In this document: positions 9,755 to 18,430 of the stretch, piece by piece
How the letters are laid out: each line of letters opens with the position of its first letter
Numbering within the stretch: the stretch's first letter is position 1
Assembly (NCBI RefSeq): GCF_010233585.1
Contig: NZ_CP045997.1
Coordinates: 2,206,659 to 2,270,658 of the forward strand
Direction of reading: 5' to 3'
DNA: 64,000 nt
Source of the DNA: Spirosoma endbachense
Lineage (GTDB): Bacteria > Bacteroidota > Bacteroidia > Cytophagales > Spirosomataceae
The notes under the pieces: model-generated
Seen by the model: the letters and a program-made list of their open reading frames with translations, nothing else
Databases searched by the model: none
What the model was told of the DNA's origin: nothing
Program-made: the position numbers and the translations under genes

Positions 9755-10174
9755 ATGAGCTTTAATCCAACGAACGGAGGCTTACTGGTTGTCGAAGACA
9801 ATCTGGAGTTGTGGTTGCTACTGAAAGACGCTTTATCGCTGGCCTTACCGGAGATAGAGGTTGTTCACGCTTCTACAGCCCAGGTCACCTTGCGTTATTT
9901 ATACTGTATTGGCGACGAAGAATACTTACCCCAGCTGATTTTACAAGACTTATACCTACCACAGAGGAGTGATGGAATCAATTTGCTAGATCAGCTCAAG
10001 CAAATCGATTCGCCCTACTGGCAAATCCCGGTTGCGATTATGAGTAAATTCAGCGATCCTGATGATATTGTCGATGTTTACCATTTAGGGGCCGACACCT
10101 ATCTGGTTAAGCCCACGAGTATGGATGATTGGATAGCCTGTCTACGCGGCCTGCGTAGCTATTGGAACGTATAG
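9755..10174 (+). CDS. Orphan single-domain response regulator
   Basis: The 139-residue protein is a lone CheY-like receiver. Visible residues are the acidic pair E14-D15, phosphoacceptor D65 (LQDLYLP), switch S97 (IMSKF) and K119 (LVKPT). There is no output domain and no kinase gene nearby. Such proteins act as phosphorelay intermediates or protein-interaction switches. Three more orphan receivers occur in this window, at 26965, 59948 and 63011, which suggests a lineage-expanded set. Confidence 0.93.
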   Translation: MSFNPTNGGLLVVEDNLELWLLLKDALSLALPEIEVVHASTAQVTLRYLYCIGDEEYLPQLILQDLYLPQRSDGINLLDQLKQIDSPYWQIPVAIMSKFSDPDDIVDVYHLGADTYLVKPTSMDDWIACLRGLRSYWNV

Positions 10175-10294
10175 AATTGGCTCCTGAACGCATTGAATCT
10201 GGTCCTATACATACCATAAACACAATAAAATACAAAGTCCAGCCATTTCTAACCGAGATTTGCGTTATATGTGGTATATCCCCAAATAGCAGAT

Positions 10295-10477
10295 ATGAGC
10301 GCTGACAAGAAAGAAGTTCAAAAAGCAGAAATTGATTTGACTATCATACTGGCAACTGGCTTTGGGGCCGGAATGCTTGGTAGCTGCGCGGGCATTCTGG
10401 GCGCAGGTATTGGTATGATACTTGGAGCAATTATTGGCTATTGGGCGCAGACTTGTGCTAAAAAACCTCAGTGCTAA
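10295..10477 (+). CDS. Glycine-zipper small membrane peptide
   Basis: From the ATG at 10295 this encodes about 60 residues: a charged N-terminus (MSADKKEVQKAEIDLT) followed by a Gly/Ala-rich hydrophobic stretch with repeated GxxxG spacing (GFGAGMLGSCAGILGAGIG, then MILGAIIG) and a short basic, Cys-containing tail (CAKKPQC). A GTG eight codons upstream (10271) is possible. Glycine zippers form tightly packed membrane helices and occur in toxins, bacteriocins and membrane-integrity proteins. No double-glycine leader is present. An ABC ATPase/permease pair lies 390 bp downstream, beyond a hairpin and a palindrome, so a transport link is only a suggestion. Confidence 0.6.
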   Translation: MSADKKEVQKAEIDLTIILATGFGAGMLGSCAGILGAGIGMILGAIIGYWAQTCAKKPQC

Positions 10478-10499
10478 TCAGCTGCTAAAAATTATCATC

Positions 10500-10534
10500 A
10501 ATAATCCCAGGTCAGAAATGGTCTGGGTTTATTG
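10500..10534 (+). terminator. Probable terminator after the glycine-zipper gene
   Basis: An imperfect hairpin (AATAATCCCAG...CTGGGTTTATT) lies 22 bp past the stop. The stem has mismatches and the T-tract is short, so this is a moderate call. Confidence 0.45.
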
Positions 10535-10684
10535 ATTAAAAAAAGCCAGGTTAAATCAGGCATTAGCCAAAAGCTCCTTTTTCTCCCCTAGAACTCCTCT
10601 CTGCTAGCCTATCCTCTTAACCAACTTTGGAGCCGTTTATGTAATTATATAAACGAAGAGGACAACCAGGCTTGACATTTGCTC

Positions 10685-10768
10685 AATAGGACTATCGCTC
10701 AGGGCCGTGCCACGGGTGTTGGTGGCGTCTATAATAACCGTGGCACGTCCCTGAGCGATAGTCCTATT
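10685..10768. repeat. REP-like palindrome, copy 2 (30 of 31 paired)
   Basis: Arms at 10685-10715 and 10738-10768 pair at 30 of 31 positions around a 22-nt loop. The layout matches the element at 2490-2565: an outer GACTnTCGCTCAG segment and an inner CCGTGCCACGG core. It lies in the 393-bp gap before the ABC ATPase gene. The rest of the gap (10535-10684 and 10769-10870) shows no gene. Confidence 0.8.
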
Positions 10769-10870
10769 TAAGCTATCATCACTCAAAATTTGTAGCAATT
10801 TGTGGTTACCACGGTCAATGGCCTGGTAGCCCTACGCTCGTATTTGCTTAACTAAGAGAAGTTTGTTACG

Positions 10871-11536
10871 ATGATTTCCCGGCGAGCCAATTCTACTCAA
10901 TCAATGCTGACAATCAACGGTTTTAAAAAATCCTATAATGCAACTACTGTCCTGCACATCGATCAGCTGGAGATAGCTGCCGGGATTTATTGGGTTAAAG
11001 GTGAAAACGGGTCGGGAAAAAGTACATTCTTAAAAGCACTGGCCGGGGCTATCGCTTTCGAGGGCGATGTACTACTTCATCCTCAGATCAGCCTTAAAAA
11101 GCAGGCTGTAGCTTACCGAAAGCGAGTGAATTTCGCGGAGGCCGAACCCATTTTCCCCGACTTTTTAACGGGACTGGAACTCATACAGCTGTTTAGCTCA
11201 GCCAAAGGAGGATCAAAAAAACAGCAAAAGGAGTATATAGAACGCATGAATATTGAGCTGTTTGTCAATGATCCGCTACGAACCTATTCGAGTGGTATGC
11301 TCAAGAAACTTTCCCTGGTCATGTCCTTTATGGGCAATCCTACCCTCATTTTATTGGATGAACCACTAATTACCCTGGATACAGATGCTTTATCGACGCT
11401 TTATTCCTGGATTGGCGAAATAAATCGTCAACAAGGGGTCAGTTTCCTTCTATCGTCTCACCAAACGCTGGAAAGTGAGCAGTTACCTGTTCTCAAAGAA
11501 ATGCTCGTGGAGCAACAAACAATCAAATACGCCTGA
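10871..11536 (+). CDS. ABC transporter ATP-binding protein
   Basis: The 221-residue protein has Walker A GENGSGKST (residues 44-52), an ABC signature YSSGMLKKL, Walker B TLILLDEP and an H-loop SSHQ. The sequence resembles small exporter-type ATPases. A Met at codon 12 (10904) is an alternative start and would give the more usual N-terminus MLTINGFKKSYN. Its stop overlaps the start of the next gene by one base (TGATG), so the two form a two-gene transporter unit with the downstream integral membrane protein. The substrate is unknown. Confidence 0.93.
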   Translation: MISRRANSTQSMLTINGFKKSYNATTVLHIDQLEIAAGIYWVKGENGSGKSTFLKALAGAIAFEGDVLLHPQISLKKQAVAYRKRVNFAEAEPIFPDFLTGLELIQLFSSAKGGSKKQQKEYIERMNIELFVNDPLRTYSSGMLKKLSLVMSFMGNPTLILLDEPLITLDTDALSTLYSWIGEINRQQGVSFLLSSHQTLESEQLPVLKEMLVEQQTIKYA

Positions 11537-12666
11537 TGCGTTACCCATTAACCAGAGTATTACTGAAAATGGTGGTGGTAGGCTTCTACAGAGTCCATAC
11601 CGGACTTATACTTACCCTGTTCCTGTTTTTTTTTATTAATTTCTTTTACACAAGTGTTCTAAATCAAACCCATCTCACCAAAGACCAGATTATACTAAAT
11701 GCACTAAAGCTAGTACTTACTTCGGTTAGCGACCCAGTTGGTATGCTGCTTCTTTTCGTCATCTGGCTGCTCTATACGCTTAAAAGCAGTAAGTATGTTG
11801 CCAGTCAATTAAAACTTGCCCCCTACCAGTTTTTATTTTACAGCAGCAATGCCTTAGCCCGTAGTAAGCAACTACAAACCTGGTTTATCGTCCAGCTTAT
11901 TATATCAATCCCAATCATTACGTTGGGCTTGTTTGCAGTTACGATCGGAGTGGCTTTCGATCACTATCTTATTTCGTTTCTTATTCCCTTTTATTTAGTG
12001 GCGCTCATTTTCAGTAATGCGCTCTACTTCACCCATTTAGTTAATAACCTGGCCAACGAGGATCAAAAAACGACCGTACCCCAATTTATAAGACATTGGC
12101 CGAAGCCCTTTTTTAGCCTGTTTCTTTATGAGATCATAGATAGCCGGAAACTTACGTTCGGCGTTACCAAGTTTATTTCAGGCCTGATTATCAGCCTTAT
12201 CTATGTATTGTTTCTGGATTTACAGTCCGACATCCGTATTCCAGAACTACTTATTATAAGTGTAATTCTGACGCATATGGTATTGATTTATCAGGCGAAT
12301 GAGTTTGATCTCACCTATCTACGCTTTGCCCGTAACTTTCCCTATAGCCCCAGTCGTTTATATTGTCAGTTCATACAATTCTTTCTCCTGTTACTAGTAC
12401 CTGAATTCGTTTGGGTTTTTCTTGTCTACGATCCCATTACCAGCACGACGATCTTACTGTTAGGGTTAAGCACTGCCTTATTATTTCGAACCCTCCTTTA
12501 CCGATTAGCCCCAGGGATGAGTAACTATCTACGGCTCATCTTTTGTTTATTCCTTGTCTTATCACTAGCCATACTGTTTGGCGGCTTATGGGTGTTGATC
12601 GTGTCGAATCTGATTTGTTCGTTCTTCCTGCTCTATTTCCATCGTTTCAAGTCGCTGGATAGCTAA
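11536..12666 (+). CDS. Multi-span membrane protein, likely permease partner of the ABC ATPase
   Basis: The 376-residue protein is very hydrophobic, with about eight to ten predicted membrane spans (for example near 20-45, 65-90, 105-150, 205-225, 270-295 and 305-370). No soluble domain is visible. It overlaps the ATPase gene by one base, which is strong evidence for translational coupling and a shared complex. It resembles ABC-2-like exporter permeases in layout, but I see no diagnostic motif, so the family is uncertain. Confidence 0.8.
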   Translation: MRYPLTRVLLKMVVVGFYRVHTGLILTLFLFFFINFFYTSVLNQTHLTKDQIILNALKLVLTSVSDPVGMLLLFVIWLLYTLKSSKYVASQLKLAPYQFLFYSSNALARSKQLQTWFIVQLIISIPIITLGLFAVTIGVAFDHYLISFLIPFYLVALIFSNALYFTHLVNNLANEDQKTTVPQFIRHWPKPFFSLFLYEIIDSRKLTFGVTKFISGLIISLIYVLFLDLQSDIRIPELLIISVILTHMVLIYQANEFDLTYLRFARNFPYSPSRLYCQFIQFFLLLLVPEFVWVFLVYDPITSTTILLLGLSTALLFRTLLYRLAPGMSNYLRLIFCLFLVLSLAILFGGLWVLIVSNLICSFFLLYFHRFKSLDS

Positions 12667-12865
12667 TAGGTCAGTTCCCATACCTTACAAGCAGCAGCGC
12701 GAAAGTAGAAATCTCACACGCTGCAAACCTCTTCGCCCGCCCGGTTTAGAAAGTGGCCTGATCGAGACGTACCTGTTTCCAACACTCAAGCGTAAAAAAA
12801 AAATTGCCTCTGGGGGTACCCTTGCTATCGGCACGATTGTCCTATGGATACTAATCGAAAGTCCT

Positions 12866-13159
12866 ATGGAAGAAAGCCAATTCATGGAAAACCTGGTTGA
12901 ACGGTACCTCACCAATCGGGCAACGGAGAATGAGCTGGAGGTATTTATGGATTTACTTAAGCAAGGGAAACTGGATGAGATCATCAAATCCTACATGGAC
13001 CGGGAAGATGAGTCTTTTGAGAAACCAATCTCAGAATCATCGATCTCGAGCGTCTCAAAAATCTGGCAGCACTGGCTGGAACTAGCAGCTACGGTATCTC
13101 TGGTCTTTTGTAGCTTTTCCGGATTCAGCGTCATTGAATGCCCTGTGGAACTGACTTAG
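12866..13159 (+). pseudogene. Truncated FecR-like anti-sigma factor
   Basis: This encodes 97 residues. Residues 8-50 (LVERYLTNRATENELEVFMD...GKLDEIIKSYMDRE) match the cytoplasmic N-terminal domain of Cytophagales FecR anti-sigma factors. A hydrophobic segment follows (about 74-92, LAATVSLVFCSFSGF), where the membrane helix belongs, and then a stop. The periplasmic FecR domain, normally about 250 residues, is missing and I found no trace of it before the SusC gene at 13400. The frame is open far upstream of the chosen ATG. It may be a dead remnant or a minimal membrane-tethered sigma binder. Its usual partner, an ECF sigma gene, lies 12 kb away at 24969-25577. Confidence 0.6.
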
Positions 13160-13399
13160 CCGGTACGGACCACCGGGCATTTTGCCGTTGATAAACCCGT
13201 GCAACGGACGTGACTGCTCCGCTATCGGGACTTGTGTTTTCGATAACAGGATACAAAATCTGATCAGTTAACAGACCGATAAAGGGCTGACTGATAGGCA
13301 CATTACATTGATTTAATTACCCTAATCCGTGCTCTTTCGCCCAAAGAGCATTGGAACGATTTCCCCTCAATACAACCACTAACTAACTGATTAAGAGCA

Positions 13400-16300
13400 A
13401 TGAGATTATCGCTACACAGGAGAGTGCGAATCTTAGGTTGTCTGGCGGTCCTGGCGTCGATGATAACGACAGCCGAGGCACGGAACCGATTCGCTGACAA
13501 AGACGGCCACCGGTATATCGGCCCGCGAACTGAATCCGATAAAACACCCCGACGAACACAATCCTCAGAAACCACCAGACCACGGGCAGCCATTACGATC
13601 AAAGGAAAAGTAATTGCGCAGGAGGATCGGATTTCGTTGCCAGGCGTCAATATTTCGGTGAAAGGTACGACAACCGGAACCACCACAGATGCCGATGGAA
13701 ATTATACGATCAACGTTCCTTCTCAGGAAAGCACGCTGATTTTTTCGTTTCTGGGCTACATCCCTCAGGAAATCCCGGTCGGCAATCAAACGACCATCAA
13801 CGTAACACTGGCCGTAGATTCTAAAGTGCTTAACGAAGTAGTCGTTACCGCTTTAGGGTTTAAAGAAGAAAAAGATCGGCTGGGTTCTACCCTGTCGACC
13901 GTCAAAGCCGAAGACATCAAACGTTCCGGCGAAACGGGGGTCATCAACGGGTTGGCGGGTAAAGCTGCGGGGGTGTTGATTTCCCGTTCGACGGGCGACC
14001 CAGGTGCCGGTTCGTATATCCAGATCCGGGGCCAGAATACGATTACGGGGTCGAACCAACCGCTGATTATTATTGATGGCATACCGATCAGCAACAGTAC
14101 CAGTGGTGATTCACGCTCGGGTGTAGCGCAACAGTCGCGCCTGAATGACATCAATCCGGAAGATATTGCCACCATGCAGGTGCTAAAAGGTGCTTCGGCA
14201 GCTGGCTTGTGGGGCTCCCGCGCGGCCAATGGCGTTATTGTCATTACGACAAAACGGGGAGCTACAGACAATAAACTGAATGTCAATTTTAGCTCCACGG
14301 TTTCCTTCGACAAAGTCAACGTAGTGCATCCGTTGCAGGAAGCTTACGGTCAGGGTTCAGGCGGAGTTTATAATGCGACCACCCAATACTCCTGGGGCGA
14401 CAAAATCGCCAATCGTACGGGTGGTGAAGACGTCCTGAACATGAACGGAGCCCGTTTTGAGTCGTATCAGGGAAAAACGTTTTACCCGATCATTACGAAA
14501 AACTCAAAAGAGACATATAACGATGCGCGTCGGGATGCTATTTTTCGGACTGGTACTTATTATGACAACAATATCAGCCTGAGTGGCGGAAATGATAAGG
14601 GCAACTTTTACCTAAGTCTGGGTAATCTGAATCAGAAAGGAATTTTTGCGGGGCAAAGCGATTACAAGCGAAATTCGGTTCGGTTCAATTCCACCCGCCA
14701 GTTCAACAACATCGTCCGGGCGTCAACGAATGCCAACTTTATCCGCACCACATCTAACCGGATTCAGAAGGGCGATAACACCAGTGGTCTCTACATCGGC
14801 ATGCTACGGTCGGCTCCCGATTTCGACAGTCGCTACTGGAAAGGAAGCTATTTCGCATCGCCTACCGCAGCCGCCATTCGGAATCGCCAGCGGTCGTATC
14901 GGAACTATCTGGGCGCTTCAGCGAATCCAAGCTATAACGATCCGCTCTGGACCATCAATGAGTTGACTAACTTGTCTGAAGTCGATCGGTTGATCATGAA
15001 TTCGGAATTGGTGATTACACCGAAAGATTGGTTCAGCATTACAGCTCGGGGTGGTCTGGATACGTATAATGACCGCCGGGTAACCACCAACCCGGTGTCT
15101 TCGGTAGTCAACTCGGGAGCGGGTCAGTATGAGCAGCAAATCATCAAGGAAACTGAGCTGAATCTGGATGTGATTGGCCGGGCCAGCAAAGATTTTGGCG
15201 AAAATCTGACAAGCACGCTGATCGTTGGATTCAACGTCAATGATCGTAAGTACAACAGTTTAGGGGGCTTGATGAACAACTTTATTCTCGAAGAAGCACC
15301 CGCCAATTTTGCCAATTCCACCGCAGCCAACAACTATCCCTACAATACGGAATCGCACCGTCGGACGGCCCGACTGTATTCTACCCTGAATCTGGGATTA
15401 TTTAACCAGCTGTACGTCAACGGGTCTCTTGCCAGCGAGTCAGGATCTACATTCGGAAGTGCATCTAAATCGACGTTCTATTATCCATCGACCGACGTGG
15501 CCTGGCAGTTCAGCCAGTTACCAATTTTTCGGGGCAGTCCGCTTTCCTTTGGTAAACTGCGGGCATCGTACGGTATTGTAGGTATCCAGCCTGAACCGTA
15601 TCGAAATACGACTCCTTACATAACCGCTTCCTTCACCAGTTGGGCAACTACGCTGACCGGTTCTGGATATGGTGGCGCTTACGTAGAAAGCGCTACCCAG
15701 GGCGATCCGAACCTGTTTCCTGAACGCAAAACCGAGTGGGAAATCGGCGCTGATTTCCGGCTATTCAAAAACAAGCTCTCCATTGGCTATACCTATTACC
15801 AAAACCACATTCGGGATTTGCTGCTTCAGGTATCGTCAGCCGGTTCAACTGGATACAGCCAGAAATACACCAACGCTGGTAGTATGGAAAATAAGGGTAT
15901 GGAAGTTGACTTCAACCTGAATGTGTTGCAGAAAGAGGATTTCCAGTGGAATGTTTTTGCAAACTGGAGTCGTAACCGCAACCGGGTGACTGATTTGGGA
16001 GGTACCGACATTATCACATTTACGGGTGGAGCCCTGAGTACTGTTGCGCACGTAGGCGACGCGCTTTCGGCTTTTTATGGTGGGGTATACCAGCGGAAAG
16101 CCAATGGTACGATGGATCTGACAGAAACTGGTTTTCCAAAGTTAGGCACAACGCTGGGCATTGTGGGCGATCCGAACCCCGATTGGCGGGGTGGATTCGG
16201 CACGAATCTCTCCTACAAAAAACTGTCGCTGAATGTCCTGTTTGAAACCTTCCAGGGTGGCGATTTTTACGAGGGAACACGTGGGGTGCTGGTCAATTTT

Positions 16301-16744
16301 GGCACCTATGCTGATGTAGGCAATGAAGTGACGCTGGCCCAGGATATGTACAACTACGCCGGAACCCTGTTCAAGGCCGGAACGACCCTGCGTGGTAACG
16401 TTGCCAATTACGGCGGAGGACCTGTTCTGCTCGACCAGTCGTTTTATACCTCACTGGGAGGCCACTCTGGTCAGTTAACCGAACAGTTCGTTCGGGATGG
16501 CAGCTGGACACGAATCCGTGAAATCACTCTTGGGTATCAGTTAAGCACACCGGGTTTCCGCAAGAAAACGAAGCTGGAATCCGTCAATTTTTCCCTTACT
16601 GCCCGGAACCCTGTCCTCTGGACTAAAGTGGTGGGTATCGACCCCGAAACCAACGTATCGGGAGTTGGGAATGCTCGTGGGGTGGATTACTTCAACAATC
16701 CCAGTACAAAATCCTTGGTCTTCAGCCTGCGAATCAACTACTAA
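13400..16744 (+). CDS. SusC/RagA family TonB-linked outer-membrane transporter
   Basis: The 1114-residue protein has a signal peptide (about 1-28), a carboxypeptidase-regulatory-like domain (about 65-145, IKGKVIAQEDRISLPGVNIS), the linker LNEVVVTALGF and a plug ending LWGSRAANGVIVITTKRG, then a large beta-barrel ending LVFSLRINY. The VTALGF variant marks the SusC subgroup paired with SusD-like proteins in Cytophagales. There is an unusual basic stretch of about 35 residues between the signal peptide and the first domain. SusD follows 19 bp after the stop. Genes further downstream encode amide and peptide hydrolases, so imported peptides or acyl-peptides are plausible ligands. Confidence 0.96.
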   Translation: MRLSLHRRVRILGCLAVLASMITTAEARNRFADKDGHRYIGPRTESDKTPRRTQSSETTRPRAAITIKGKVIAQEDRISLPGVNISVKGTTTGTTTDADGNYTINVPSQESTLIFSFLGYIPQEIPVGNQTTINVTLAVDSKVLNEVVVTALGFKEEKDRLGSTLSTVKAEDIKRSGETGVINGLAGKAAGVLISRSTGDPGAGSYIQIRGQNTITGSNQPLIIIDGIPISNSTSGDSRSGVAQQSRLNDINPEDIATMQVLKGASAAGLWGSRAANGVIVITTKRGATDNKLNVNFSSTVSFDKVNVVHPLQEAYGQGSGGVYNATTQYSWGDKIANRTGGEDVLNMNGARFESYQGKTFYPIITKNSKETYNDARRDAIFRTGTYYDNNISLSGGNDKGNFYLSLGNLNQKGIFAGQSDYKRNSVRFNSTRQFNNIVRASTNANFIRTTSNRIQKGDNTSGLYIGMLRSAPDFDSRYWKGSYFASPTAAAIRNRQRSYRNYLGASANPSYNDPLWTINELTNLSEVDRLIMNSELVITPKDWFSITARGGLDTYNDRRVTTNPVSSVVNSGAGQYEQQIIKETELNLDVIGRASKDFGENLTSTLIVGFNVNDRKYNSLGGLMNNFILEEAPANFANSTAANNYPYNTESHRRTARLYSTLNLGLFNQLYVNGSLASESGSTFGSASKSTFYYPSTDVAWQFSQLPIFRGSPLSFGKLRASYGIVGIQPEPYRNTTPYITASFTSWATTLTGSGYGGAYVESATQGDPNLFPERKTEWEIGADFRLFKNKLSIGYTYYQNHIRDLLLQVSSAGSTGYSQKYTNAGSMENKGMEVDFNLNVLQKEDFQWNVFANWSRNRNRVTDLGGTDIITFTGGALSTVAHVGDALSAFYGGVYQRKANGTMDLTETGFPKLGTTLGIVGDPNPDWRGGFGTNLSYKKLSLNVLFETFQGGDFYEGTRGVLVNFGTYADVGNEVTLAQDMYNYAGTLFKAGTTLRGNVANYGGGPVLLDQSFYTSLGGHSGQLTEQFVRDGSWTRIREITLGYQLSTPGFRKKTKLESVNFSLTARNPVLWTKVVGIDPETNVSGVGNARGVDYFNNPSTKSLVFSLRINY

Positions 16745-16763
16745 TTTAACCAACAGCAATCCA

Positions 16764-18212
16764 ATGAAACTACGCTATAAAGCCATTTTTGCTGTACTAA
16801 TCGGTCTGGCTTCGTCTTCCTGCGAGTCGCTGGTGTCCGACATGAACCAGGACCCAAACAATCCAACCGACGCGTCAGCCGACTATATATTTACGGGTAC
16901 TGAGATAGCGCACATTGCGGCTCAGGAAGGCATGGCCAGCCGACTCACCATTGTCTGGACAGGCTACGGATTCGGGAGTTTCCAGCAGTTCGGCACCTGG
17001 GGGCAGTACCAGATCACTGCCGCTAATTTTGACGACGACTGGAATCTTTTCTATACCGGCGTCAATAAAAATGCGGTACGAACCCTCGACAAAGCGAATC
17101 AGTTGGGCAACCGCGTCATGGCTGGGATCACCAAAATCATTCAGGCGCACAGCGCGGGTACAGTCACTGAACTTTGGGGTGATGCGCCATTTACCGAAAC
17201 GGCAAATACGATTACCTACAAGAATCCCCATTTCGAAACGCAGGCGGAGATGATTCCGAAGCTCATTGCGCAACTCAATGATGGCATTGCGGATCTGGAA
17301 TCGGGAATTGGAACCGTCGGTACCAAAGACATCTTCTTTAGTGGCGATATCACGAAATGGAAGCAGGTAGCCAATACGCTGAAAGCACGTCTTTACCTCG
17401 ATTTAAAACAGTACAATGAGGCCTATACGGCGGCTACGGCGGGCGTCAGTACGTATGCAAACTCTATGTATGCCACGCATGGCACAACGGCAAGTGTGAA
17501 TGAAAATCAGAATTACAGTTTCCTGACCAACATTCGGGCGGGAAGTATAACCGCCGAAGGTGCTTATAATGCGGAACTGCTGAACCCAGCCAAAGCGGCT
17601 ACGTATCGCGGGAATGCCAAAACGAACGAAACGGCCCGCTTCAAATTTTACTACCTTGAAAATGGGGTCAATGCACCGGGTATAATCGAACCGAATACGC
17701 TGACCACTACCGCCAATCGTGGTTTTTTTGCGCGCGACGCCAGTTTTCCGCTCGTTACTTATCAGGAGAATATTCTGACCCTGGCCGAAATGGCCCTTCG
17801 TTCGGGAAAGGGAGTTGACGTGGCGCTCGCCCACCTGAATGCGTATCGGAGCTTCCTAAATAGTGGTGGATACCTGCACGCGACCTATAAAGTGGCAGGC
17901 ACCTACAAATATGACCCCTACGTTGCCGCTGATTTTGCGGCTGGTGGTATCGAAAACAAAGATGGCCTCGCGGCCGATAAGGCACTGCTGCGGGAAATTC
18001 TGGAAGAGCGGTATGTCACCTTCTACGGTCAGCACATTGGTTGGGACGATGAGCGTCGCGCCCGCGCCGAGGGATTAGGCGTTAAGCTTAAACCCAATAA
18101 TGGCAGTCAGCTGCCGGGGCGATTCATTTACTCCCAGAATGAACTGAATTCGAACCCCAACAGTCCCCGTTCAGCACCAAGTTTGTTTGATGCGGTATCC
18201 ATCTATAAGTAG
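16764..18212 (+). CDS. SusD/RagB-like outer-membrane lipoprotein
   Basis: I chose the ATG at 16764 because it begins a lipoprotein signal (MKLRYKAIFAVLIGLASSSC, Cys20) and lies just after the SusC stop; upstream in-frame starts would overlap SusC. The 482-residue product is of the SusD-like type, with DPNNPTDASADYIFTGTEIAH, AGTVTELWGDAPFTE and KWKQVANTLKARLYLDLKQY. It should cap the SusC transporter at the surface. A 25-bp perfect hairpin follows the stop, so the SusCD pair may form a transcription unit separate from the enzymes downstream. Confidence 0.95.
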   Translation: MKLRYKAIFAVLIGLASSSCESLVSDMNQDPNNPTDASADYIFTGTEIAHIAAQEGMASRLTIVWTGYGFGSFQQFGTWGQYQITAANFDDDWNLFYTGVNKNAVRTLDKANQLGNRVMAGITKIIQAHSAGTVTELWGDAPFTETANTITYKNPHFETQAEMIPKLIAQLNDGIADLESGIGTVGTKDIFFSGDITKWKQVANTLKARLYLDLKQYNEAYTAATAGVSTYANSMYATHGTTASVNENQNYSFLTNIRAGSITAEGAYNAELLNPAKAATYRGNAKTNETARFKFYYLENGVNAPGIIEPNTLTTTANRGFFARDASFPLVTYQENILTLAEMALRSGKGVDVALAHLNAYRSFLNSGGYLHATYKVAGTYKYDPYVAADFAAGGIENKDGLAADKALLREILEERYVTFYGQHIGWDDERRARAEGLGVKLKPNNGSQLPGRFIYSQNELNSNPNSPRSAPSLFDAVSIYK

Positions 18213-18231
18213 ATGTGATGTACTGAATACG

Positions 18232-18289
18232 CTGACAGGCTACCGGCTGAGCAGGACTTTTGAATCCTGCTCAGCCGGTAGCCTGTCAG
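18232..18289. terminator. Long perfect hairpin after susD, probable terminator
   Basis: Arms at 18232-18256 and 18265-18289 are a perfect 25-bp inverted repeat with an 8-nt loop, lying 20 bp past the SusD stop. No long T-run follows, so it may attenuate rather than fully stop transcription, or stabilise the SusCD mRNA. Confidence 0.65.
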
Positions 18290-18430
18290 AAAGAGAGCTT
18301 CGTTTAATCGGTGCCAGAGTTGTCATCTCTCAGTTTATGAGAACGCCGGGGAGACATCGGCAAATTGTTGTCAAGCCACCGTTTTAGCTATATTCCTGCT
18401 TGGATCTGCTGAAATTAATACCGGAAAGAA

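Noticed and set aside
12852..12866. TCGAAAGTCCTATG resembling the flank of the REP-like palindrome
   Set aside because: Only about 11 bases match, with no core and no inverted arm; chance is enough.
12685..12987. Minus-strand ORF opposite the FecR-like gene
   Set aside because: It is antisense to a frame with clear FecR similarity and has a Ser/Arg-rich composition typical of shadow frames.
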